From Meandrina meandrites (taxonomy: Eukaryota; Cnidaria; Anthozoa; Scleractinia; Meandrinidae): DNA of 64,000 nt. The position numbers were made by a program, and so were the translations under genes. A model generated the notes under the pieces. The model searched no databases. It was not told where the DNA came from and saw only the letters and a list, made by a program, of their open reading frames with translations. Positions 54,942-64,000 of the stretch are shown piece after piece. Each line of letters opens with the position of its first letter. Positions within the stretch are counted from its first letter, which is position 1. Location: the NCBI GenBank assembly GCA_963693305.1, contig OY855905.1:35169637-35233636 (forward strand). Direction: 5' to 3'.

Positions 54942-57900
54942 TCCTAGTGATTAGGATGGAAACCACTACCAATCACAGTTTGATGAAAAATCCATTAAAA
55001 AATCGTGAAATACCCATGAACCCATTTTTCATGGTCATGAAAATAGAGATTTTCATTTTCATGGTCTTCTTCAAGCCCATGAATTTTCCATAAAATTTGA
55101 ATTGATATAATTCATGACCCATGAAAAAAAAAATCATGGCCATGAAGAAACATTCTATGGCCATGAAAAATTTCATGGGGCATGAAATTACCATGAAATC
55201 TGAAGAGATAAATTTCACAAACCATGAAAAAAATCCATGGCCGTGAAAAACTTGGAACACACCAAAGTTAGGTCATGAAATTTCCATGAAATGTAAAGTT
55301 GAAATTTCATGACCCATGAAAAGAGTGATCTTCTTGAGTATTGAATTTCACAGGTCATGAATTTTCCATGAAAGTATGCTTTTAGACATGACGTATGTTC
55401 TAAATGCCCCCATGATTATCAACGAACCACGGGTCATGAAAATTATGATAAGATATAAGACAATAAACAGGTGAGTTATATCTTGGCCTGGAGTAATATT
55501 ATTTCACAAGTTAATAAAATCACTCTAAAAAAACAAATAATCTTTTTTTTTTCTGTTTACCAGGTACCACTTTGAGTTTGTTTTTAACTAAAATACAAAA
55601 TGCTTCTGATTAAATTCCACTACATATCAGTTTAATGTCTATTTAATCAATGAGTTATAGTTTTTCATCTAAAGTAGATTTACTATATATTATTATCAAC
55701 TGGAGGAAGAGAGTAAATAGAAGTTAATTCTTAGTTCTACTTAAATTCTTTGTTCACGAGTTTGAATCAATAAACTCCGTCTATATTCTATTAAAAATAT
55801 ATATATGCTTTTGCTGTTGTGGATAACTTTTATTATATTTTTATATTTGAAAAATGGAATGACAAAAGACAACCATAAAACGCTGCGTACAAAGACACAT
55901 TCGGTCTCTTCAAATCTAAGAGTGTTACATTGGTATTAGTGGCAAAAAAAGAAGACCTTAAAAGTAAATTTCTCTCTTGAGCACTGCCTTCATCCTGAAA
56001 ATTAAACACAGAAAGATATTCGTTTTTGAAGTTATATATCTTCAATATCATGTGACTTAAATGGAGGAGCTTTAATTGCTTTCACCAATTCGGATTTGAA
56101 GCATTACTCTTGTGCGAGTGTCTTATCTTGTACAGTTCGCAAGAAACCACCAAGAAACTCCACATCCTAATCTTTGATTTCCAGTGAATAGGTAAAATCG
56201 TTTTCAGTGTCAATAGGTTTCACAGCATTTGTAATTCAAGGTGCAAAGATTTCACTTTACCTGTTGGAAAGCTGCGGCCTGAACATTTCTCTAAAAGAAG
56301 ACGAATATGCCGCAACAGTTCTTGGGGTATCATAATTTCTTCATGTATTCTTGGTCAATGATCGTTTTCTTCCCAATGAAACACCAAGCCTTCCATCTTG
56401 ACAAGAATTTGATTTGATTGGAATAACCACTGTCATCTTGAAATGATTTCTCAATATTTTCTAGCTTAAAAAAGTGTATAAAATGAGTGAAAGCCTGTGT
56501 TTCTCTCTTCTGAAAATTGAATACAGCAGCACTTTGGTCCGCCATATTGATTCTGTCCCATGATGCTTTGGAAAATGTGGTAAAATGACTCCTTTTGACC
56601 AGCGGATTACCACTCCAAATAGTCGTTTTTTCGGGCGCGCATATTTTGAAGTGCAGTTTGAATCAATGTCCCTAGCAATTTCAGCTGTTTTTGGCATGGA
56701 ATTCCCTTCAAAATGATATGTACAGGATCAAATAAGGATCACAATTGCTTCACAGAAAGGAAGGCAAGTTAAGGACAAGTAAGAACATTAGTGATGTTCG
56801 TAGTTCAACATTTAAATTGCTCAACTGTTGACATGCTTATACCCTGGAGCAGATCGACTTGAAACACAACATTTTTGGCACTGATTCCTTGTCATTTTTA
56901 TTTAGTTGAAAGACTAGAAAAATGCCCCTGCTCCTTGAATGCTTAGAAGGCATATTAGAAAATTATACACAATCACTGGTGGGCGGTATGCTTTTGTAGT
57001 GAGATTGAATTGATTTAAACGTACAATGATTTTAAGCGATTAAATGATTAAATGTTTCAAGACTTACAAGTATTACAGACCCCTCAAACAATCAATTTGA
57101 TTCTGTGTTTCTTTTTGTCTTATTACAGCATTTGTACTACCAGAACAACTAATGAATAGCACACAGTACAGTTGTAACTTGAAGTTGGTCACCAACTGCT
57201 ATAAGCTTATGCCTAATATAAAAGCTAAGTGTAAAAGCCTGTTATTTTTATAACAAAAAATCCATTTTATCAGATTTTATGAATTTTGTGTTAATCTGAA
57301 CTGGTGGGAATTTTTTGAAATATCAGCTTCTCTTTAGAAACCATTCAATTCTGTGTTGTATTGTTTTCTTCCTTTCAAGAATAGCTTTAACTTATAAAGC
57401 AGTTACATTTTCTGTTATTATCATGATTATAGATTGTTAAAACAATCAATAAACATTTCATTGAGAAAACATTTCGCTGGTGCAGATAGAGTGATTTTAT
57501 TTACCATGAAACAATATCTACTAGCTAGAAAACAAACAGTTTTAGAGAGCTGTAGGATGTATTACTTCAATGTGGATGAGTACCTAAGTTTTTATTTCAT
57601 ATATTGTTTAATGGACTTTTAATGGAACTTTCATGGTGTGCAGTAGTAACCATTTACCCCACGAAAGTAACAGGGAACCAGATTTCATGGGCCATAATAA
57701 TGCCGTGAAAAGGCCATGAAAGTAATGGGAAAATTTTAATGGGCCATTAAAAACGTCCAGTTAACAGGGTTTTCATGGGCCATGAATTTTCCATCCCATT
57801 AAATTACCATGAATTTTCACACCATGAAAATCTGGTGGTGAGTTTCATGGCTTGCTTTTCTAGCCATGAAAATCCCATTAAATTACATTTCATGACTCAT

Positions 57901-58123
57901 TAAAGTTTAATGGCTTTTTCATGCATTTTTTCCCCCAGGCAGTAAATTTCATGGGCCATGAAGTGGATCTTTTTAAGAGGATTTTCATGGCATTCTTCAT
58001 GGTTTCACCCCATGAAAAATCCCTGAGTTAGCCCATGAAAAACCTGTTAAAAACTCATGAAAATCTTGTGATTTTCCCATTAAAATATTCACAAGATTTT
58101 AATGGGTTTTGGTTTCCTAGTGA
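54942..58123. mobile_element. 3.2-kb element with CATGAAA-rich ends
   Basis: TCCTAGTGA occurs at 54942-54950 and 58115-58123, a 9-bp candidate target duplication. Just inside, both ends carry GGAAACCA and CCATTAAA in inverted order. The outer 500 bp on each side (to about 55450, and from about 57640) are packed with CATGAAA, TTTCATG, CATGGCCATGA and CCATTAAA words in both orientations, giving dense hairpins. The 2.2-kb middle is ordinary AT-rich sequence with weak - strand frames. No known transposase is recognised. Confidence 0.6.
56330..56545 (-). CDS. Possible protein fragment inside the CATGAAA element
   Basis: ATGGCGGACC at 56545 opens 71 codons (MADQSAAVFNFQKRETQAF ... SRWKAWCFIGKK) with mixed composition unlike the repeats around it. 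One base beyond frame, the sequence continues EEIMIPQELLRHIRLLLEKC to a donor-like AACAG/GTAAAG near 56244. Another frame (DEGSAQERNLLLRSSFFATN) starts at an acceptor-like TTTTCAG at 55994. A single-base deletion near 56335 would explain the frame change. I do not recognise the product. It may be a decayed element gene. Confidence 0.3.
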   Translation of the reverse strand: MADQSAAVFNFQKRETQAFTHFIHFFKLENIEKSFQDDSGYSNQIKFLSRWKAWCFIGKKTIIDQEYMKKL

Positions 58124-59200
58124 ACATAACCTACTCTTTTTGTCGTTTCGCTATAAAGGCTGAATTTGTTGGCAAAATATTACATGATAATGTTTTTTAT
58201 ATCGATGCACGTTCCTAGGGTAAAAGACCTTTGACGCGAGCTTTGCCTGAATAGGATACTACAAAGGGCTGAGAAAGCTAGAACTCAATACTACAAATGA
58301 CTTGGAGAAAATTGGTCGCAAAGTATTTTCTTGAGCTCTCGACACTTGCATGGCGAGGAATAGAAGGACGAATTGTGCGATTGTTCCTGCTTTTATATAG
58401 CAGACTCCGCCCTAAAATCTAATTGGTTTATCTTTGTGCCTGGTACGAAACCTCCCAACGGGTTATCAGGGTTGCTTACCATTTACACAAACCATCCGGT
58501 TGGAAATTTCATAAGTAAAAATTTCATTACTGATTCAAAAATTATCCATCTGCACTGGCTAGATTGAAAGGAAGACGGGAACTTAGTTACAACAACCTGT
58601 AGCCCATAATTCGTAAAACGTTCCAAACAGAATGATGCGAACCATTTGATTTTCCATCCGCAATTTCCGGTTTTTCCATGTAAATGGTAAGCACCCAAGA
58701 TGAACATGCCTCGACATAAACAACATTATGTCTAGACATAATGTTTGGTTTTTCGCACAACTAGTACACAAAAGTAAAAAAGTGTCTACTTGAAAAACTG
58801 TGTGGGATGAAGAAAGCTGAAAAGAGAATCCACTTTGAGTCGATAATAGGAGTTATGAGCAAAAGTGTGCGCGTTTAGACACGGACGTTCCTACCCCGGC
58901 AAAAATGAAAATGATGTTTATTTCTCGAACTCATTAATGATTTTTCAAGTAAGGAAATCAGCTTCCTTGACGGTGGTTTGGATCTATGATCTTAAAAAGC
59001 ATACTTTTCATGATTTTATTTCTCTGTTTTCTTCGTAGTTTTAGTTTCGACTGAGAAGATATGCCAAACGCACGACAGGACGTCTCATCACATTTCCGAA
59101 CACCTTGAATTTCGTCAAAAATACTCCGCTCTGCGTCGTATTTGCAACTCTCTTCTCGGTGTTTGGAAATATGATGAAACACTCTCTCTTGATGCGTTAC
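58124..59200. other. No gene seen; perfect 24-bp palindrome at 58722-58745
   Basis: The palindrome is AACATTATGTCT followed by its exact complement. The rest is AT-rich, with weak frames that lack support. Confidence 0.4.
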
Positions 59201-61216
59201 TTAAGAGCGTATGACTGTATTTTTTGAGAATCCCGAGACAGGACCGAAAATTCGAATTTTCTTTTATTTCGTCCAAAAGACCCTTTTGGTGAACTATTTT
59301 CAAAAATATTGTTTAAAAGTTCCAGCGAGTTTAATTTTTTGCGAAATCTGCGAAAGTTGGAAATACCGCCTGATCCTGCCCGAACACCAAATAATGGCGG
59401 ATGGAATTTCTGCAAAATAGAGCAGTTTCAACACGCTAGTACAGAAAGCTAAAAACTTCCCTTGATCTCATTTTTACACAACTTCTTATCTATCCTTTGG
59501 TCATTATTTCTAGCTATATTTCATCTTGAAGCAAATAAGTTTTGTCCAATTTTCAACCGTTTGAAAAATATAACTATCGCGATTCAATTTACATGCCAAA
59601 TTTTAACTGATTTCAGAGGGTCATAATTCGCAGGGTATACCACTAGCTCGGGAAATAAGGAGTTCAAAAGAGAGAGGTATGCTATGTGTTTGTCGTATGT
59701 AAATATCTAGTTTGGCCCGTGGAAATTAAGCGCGCTAGACGAAAAACTATGGAGGGCATTTTGACAAATCGCGGCAGTTTTGGGCGGATGAGCAAAACCT
59801 TGATTTTGTAATCACGTATTAAAACATAATTCAACCTGTGTCTTGACAAAAAATATTCTTAGACATCGTTTATCGCACATACAAGTAATATATTTAAATA
59901 ATACCTCATAAGTGGCCTTGCTTACGGATGGTCAGTCCTCTAGAAATCGGCGAACACAACAGGTTTTGATCAATGTCGACCCTCAAGCCACGAACGGCAG
60001 TTCTAGAGACGAAAATTGTTCTAAATTCAGTAGATATGCCAGAAAAGCTCTCACTGCTGCTTTGTTGGCCATGTCCTTTACTACCAATTTCTTCTGCTGA
60101 AAATACGGGGAGTAAATAGTCCAAATAAAGCGCTTAAAGAGTGCAAACTCTGACATATGCAAATTTATACTATGTTGAGAATAGCATGGCGTGACACCGT
60201 GACTGAACTACCTAATTTGCATATCCGATGTACCGTCAACAAACGTCTTATTTGCATGTTGCTTCGGGCTCACGATTTAGCGTTCCGGCCTGGAATTTTT
60301 CTTCCTTTTTAAAAGAAAATGGGAAAAAATTGCAGGAGATAAACAAGAAAGAAGTTAGAGTGGATTTTCTCGATTTATCCATCAACGTTGATCGGATTTT
60401 GAAAGCAACGTTTCTCTTCATCTGTTACTAGTATTGGCTGACTTTCATCGAAACCTGTTGTGTTCGCCGATTTCTTGAGGACTGACCATCCGTTAGTAAG
60501 GCCACTTATGAGGTATTATTTAAATATATTACTTGTATGTGCGATAAACGATGTCTAAGAATATTTTTTGTCAAGACACAGGTTGAATTATGTTTTAATA
60601 CGTGATCACAAAATCAAGGTTTTGCTCATCCGCCCAAAACTGCCGCGATTTGTCAAAATGCCCTCCATAGTTTTTCGTCTAGCGCGCTTAATTTCCACGG
60701 GCCAAACTAGATATTTACATATGACAAACACATAGCATACGTCTTTCTTGTGAACTCCATATTTCCCGAGCTAGTGGTATACCCTGCGAATTATGACCCT
60801 CTGAAATCAGTTAAAATTTGGCATGTAAATTGAATCGCGATAGTTATATTTTTCAAACGGTTGAAAATTGGACAAAACTTATTTGCTTCAAGATGAAATA
60901 TAGCTAGAAATAATGACCAAAGGATAGATAAGAAGTTGTGTAAAAATGAGATCAAGGGAAGTTTTTAGCTTTCTGTACTAGCGTGTTGAAACTGCTCTAT
61001 TTTGCGGAAATTCCATCCGCCATTATTTGGTGTTCGGGCAGGATCAGGCGGTATTTCCAACTTTCGCAGATTTCGCAAAAAATTAAACTCGCTGGAACTT
61101 TTAAACAATATTTTTGAAAATAGTTCACCAAAAGGGTCTTTTGGACGAAATAAAAGAAAATTCGAATTTTCGGTCCTGTCTCGGGATTCTCAAAAAATAC
61201 AGTCATACGCTCTTAA
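59201..61216. mobile_element. 2.0-kb fold-back element flanked by TTAA
   Basis: Left arm 59205-59966 and right arm 60451-61212 are inverted copies of very high identity (about 760 bp), with ends GAGCGTATGACTGTATTTTT. TTAA lies at 59201-59204 and 61213-61216, as for piggyBac-type insertion. A 69-codon frame (59211-59420 on +, 60997-61206 on -) is present in both arms and is not recognised. The 485-bp spacer codes for nothing clear. Confidence 0.8.
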
Positions 61217-61879
61217 TGTCTGGCTGTATTCTTATTTTTATACACAGGACATATGAGTGCTCTGATTTACTTGCTATTTTGCCGCCTCTTGGAGATAACG
61301 TGGAAATAAGGCCCAGTTTAAAAATCGCATCACATGCACGTAATTCGGCAGTTAGATGCAACGTTTAAACAGGGCCAAACTGTTGATGAAACACGGGAAT
61401 ATAGAACTACCTAAAACTTTCACTTCTGCGTTTGAATCATATCTGAAGTGAAAGCAATTGCATTAAACAATACCAGACTGGTTCAATTAAAACCACCATA
61501 ATTCGTTCCACACGAATTAATCGCTCGAAGCACGGACTTATTCGTCTTCTGAGTTATTCGTCTCCCAACTATGACAACTTTTTCCGCAACGACATTCATC
61601 GTTAAGTCATGCGCTAACGCAAGAACTCGAGTGAAATTGGCACTATACATAAATACACAGCATGACCATAAAACATAAGATGCGAAAACAAAATTCTAAC
61701 ACTATTTATTGTACGTTAAACACTTTCAAACGCGCCACAAACCTCATGCGAAAAATTTCATACACGACAAACTCTATCTCTTTCATTATCAGACGTGGAC
61801 GCTTTACTCGCCCGTGGCCGAGTTCGGCTGGAATTTAGGCATTCTATGATCTCGTTAAGCTGCTTTAATAAGAACTTAC
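61217..61879. other. No exon seen; downstream of the membrane-protein exon
   Basis: On the - strand this would be intron 1 of the gene that starts at 62060. The continuation of that frame to 61758 reads into the intron. Confidence 0.35.
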
Positions 61880-62060
61880 CACAATGATCTCCACGAATTA
61901 TTGGAGCTGCAATACTGAGAAGCACAAGAATGGTTATAACTAGAAGTAAATCCACGATGTTTCTTGTCGTAGCATTCCTTGCTAGAAACTTGCAGTGTGA
62001 CTTAACATCGCGATCTGTCTCTTGATGTATTGGCAAAGTCGTTTTCGCAGGAGCTGTCAT
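61880..62060 (-). CDS. Candidate first exon of a single-pass membrane protein
   Basis: From ATG at 62060, 60 codons plus one base end at a strong donor (CATTGTG then GTAAGT, phase 1). The first 34 residues are polar and basic (KSHCKFLARNATTRN), then a transmembrane segment (IVDLLLVITILVLLSIAAPI, residues 35-54), then RGDHC. The order suits a type II membrane protein such as a TNF-like ligand or a scavenger/lectin receptor, but no further exon is seen. A decayed copy lies at 63370-63570. Confidence 0.45.
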
Positions 62061-62569
62061 TTTTCCCGCTTGATTGAAATTTGAAGCGTGCTTCAGTTGT
62101 ATATTTTATAGATTACTTGCATTGAGGAACTGTGCTGTTTCTAGGAAATCAAATCAGCTTCCTTTTGCCTCTGTTTCAAAGCGAGGCGGAGTGCATAAGT
62201 AGATAAACAATGATCTCAAGCGTGTTTGTGTTTTACGCTTCTTTAAGCATTTCAAGACGAAACAATGCCGTCCATTCAACGACATGCTGATTTAACAATC
62301 TGAAAACACCCAAAAGGAAAATAGCTGGTTCAACCAATCAGTTAATAGTGCTATTCGTTAACATGTACCGCAAAGGATTACTTCGTGAAATAATTTTTGT
62401 TACATTTCCTGACTGAAATGTTGCCAAATGAATCTATAGCCCTTGATCACCGTGCAAACGGGTGCACGTTCGTTTGGAAAAGTCTTGCTACTCCAGCTGG
62501 ATGTGTTCTTTTAACAGAACAATGAGGACTGTTATAAATTAAATTACCGACAGCTAGAACAGAAAGCCT
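62061..62569. other. Upstream of the membrane-protein exon; no gene seen
   Basis: The first 100 bp (to about 62160) are shared with the decayed copy at 63490-63570, so the 5' flank was duplicated with the exon. Nothing else recognised. Confidence 0.4.
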
Positions 62570-62700
62570 GGCCGTTCGGTTGGGCTGATAAAGGTACGCT
62601 TCCCTAGCTTTGCGTGTTGCGTCTCGAGATGAGTAGTACACGAGTTCTAATGGCATAAGTTCTATGTCGGTGATTTTCCGACTGTTTGACACCTCTTTCC
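62570..62700 (-). pseudogene. Possible GIY-YIG-like (Penelope-type) fragment
   Basis: On the - strand, ITDIELMPLELVYYSSRDAT and RKAREAYLYQ resemble the end of the GIY-YIG domain of Penelope-like retroelements (pattern P.E.V....D...R..RE.YLI). The stretch is too short to be sure, and the downstream frame does not continue the family. Confidence 0.3.
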
Positions 62701-63059
62701 GCCTCGAAATAACGTTCGACGAGACAACGGAAACAAGAATTGACTTGGGTCGATAACGATAAACTAAAAAAAAATCTAATCGGGCTCTTCAGCAAAAACG
62801 ATCAAAGAGGCCCAAGAAACAAATTATAAAAAGCAGTTACAGTTTAATAATAGCAGTAAAATAGATAATCTTTATTAATATAATAAAAAATATCAAGCCA
62901 CTTCAGACCTCCGCTATTTCCGTTAAGATCGCAATTCGTCTCGCACGATTCAAAACACGATCGCTGTTTCCGTAACGATTATACTGGCAGTAATTTTTTT
63001 TTTGAAGTGCTTCGACAGTTTTATGCATGGATTCGCTTTGAAACAACAGAGTTAAAAGG

Positions 63060-63130
63060 AAACCGGTGGTATAGTGGTGAGTATAGCGGCCTTCCAAATA
63101 GTTCACCCGGGTTCGATTCCCGACCGACGA
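63060..63130 (+). tRNA. tRNA-Gly(TCC)-derived pseudogene or SINE head
   Basis: GGTGGTATAGTGGTGAGTAT (A box) and GGGTTCGATTCCCG (B box) with loop CTTCCAA (anticodon TCC) are clear. The acceptor stem pairs in only 3 of 7 positions and the anticodon stem has two mismatches, so it cannot be a working tRNA. Confidence 0.65.
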
Positions 63131-63369
63131 AATTTTGCTGAGGAAAAACAAATAATTTAAATCGGAATAAACCATCTCGGGCTAAAATCAATTTTGTACC
63201 TAGGCTGACCAGGGTCTGGGACTGATGCAAAGACTTAAATGCAATCTAACCACTATCTTATCCACGCCGGACAATGAGCGGCATAATTTATGTGCGAGAA
63301 TGGTACACGAATACAATACCGAGTAGTACTGAGCAATGACTCGAAGTATATCTGCAAAGGTTAACGCTC

Positions 63370-63570
63370 TTGTCGTAGCATTCCCAAGCTGCAAACTCAC
63401 GCTTCCAGTCGATGTGACAAGTCGTCGCGATCTGTCTCTTGATCTGTCTCTTGGTGAAGTCGTATATATTTTATGCTTGGTTGAAATATCAAACGTGCTC
63501 ATGCGTTAATGCTTTCTTAGAAATGGCATTGCGGAACTGTGCTCTTTCCGTGAAATCACGACTCATAATT
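63370..63570 (-). pseudogene. Decayed copy of the exon at 61880-62060
   Basis: ATCGCGATCTGTCTCTTGAT-like sequence, AAGTCGT, TTGAAAT-TCAAACGTGCT and GGAACTGTGCT appear in the same order as at 61960-62160. Here GATCTGTCTCTT is duplicated, and the transmembrane part is missing. Confidence 0.55.
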
Positions 63571-64000
63571 GCACTCGTTTAACCAATCAGATTTTGCGAT
63601 CAGTTCACACGGTGGCCGCGCGCGGTGGAGCAGAAAAATATAATAAGCAGGTCAGTTAATCTAAGGGACTCGTTTTCAAACGGAAACAAAAAAAATTGGA
63701 AATGTCCCTTAAGCATATTACTAGCATGGTTGAGTTCAAGAATTAATGAAATAATATTGACGCATGTTTTTTTCCTAGTTAGTAAATTTTACAAATTGTA
63801 TCCTGGAAAAAACATATGAAATCTTTGTCGTCTGCGAGATTTCACCGACATGTAACGCACCATGTAACACTTTCAAACCAGGACCTTAGAAGACCTTAGC
63901 AGCTGGACTGTTGTTACCTCTGTTGCTGGGCATTTGCAAAGCCTTTTTAGTGACCATTTTTTCGGCTTGATAAAAATATTTTGCATGTCTAGTCTTTATT
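63571..64000. other. No gene seen to the window end
   Basis: AT-rich sequence; nothing supported. Confidence 0.35.

Overview
The window is animal nuclear DNA, most likely from an anthozoan cnidarian such as a reef coral. The grounds are AT-rich sequence, genes split by GT-AG introns, intronless class A GPCR genes, EGF-type exons with phase-1 boundaries, a secretory phospholipase A2 exon, and very dense MITE, SINE, LINE and fold-back content. The species call is inference from gene and repeat style. There are no bacterial features such as operons, ribosome binding sites or CRISPR arrays, and no rRNA.

Host genes are few. (1) Two paralogous three-exon genes on the + strand (3023-5652 and 29009-31442) encode secreted proteins of 272 and 250 aa. 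Each has a signal-peptide exon followed by two exons, and each of those exons carries two Tudor-like beta-barrel repeats. (2) A secretory phospholipase A2 exon lies on the - strand at 16443-16569. (3) Three intronless class A GPCR genes lie on the - strand. The one at 35850-36785 has a stop codon exactly at the NPxxY tyrosine. The other two (43289-44212 and 46296-47219) form a nearly identical tandem pair. (4) A calcium-binding EGF gene lies on the - strand (53180-54716 visible). (5) Two possible orphan first exons are at 23303-23382 (+) and 61880-62060 (-).

Most of the rest is repeat. At 0.6-2.2 kb there are three hairpin MITEs. At 6.8-8.1 kb there is a broken multicopy gene with a cysteine-rich C-terminus. 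At 8.8-10.1 and 24.7-25.1 kb lies a segmental duplication that still shows the empty site of a MITE. At 10.9-15.7 kb there are a palindrome-rich MITE, an 81-bp minisatellite, a hAT-like MITE and a two-phase TCCG/TTCG satellite. At 19.2-20.8 kb is a 1.6-kb inverted repeat. At 25.9-27.1 kb are a LINE inside a 15-bp minisatellite and a hAT transposase fragment. At 38-39.9 kb is a 5'-truncated LINE. At 48.9-52.1 kb is a 3.3-kb palindrome. At 54.9-58.1 kb is a CATGAAA-rich element, and at 59.2-61.2 kb a TTAA-flanked fold-back element.

The most unusual coding feature is the secreted four-Tudor-like gene pair: the fold is otherwise known mainly from intracellular chromatin and RNA factors, yet both copies begin with a clear signal peptide and share intron phases. 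Next are the GPCR with a nonsense codon inside NPxxY but an intact in-frame tail, and the GPCR pair whose coding regions are far more alike than their flanks. All domain calls are by eye, with no database search.
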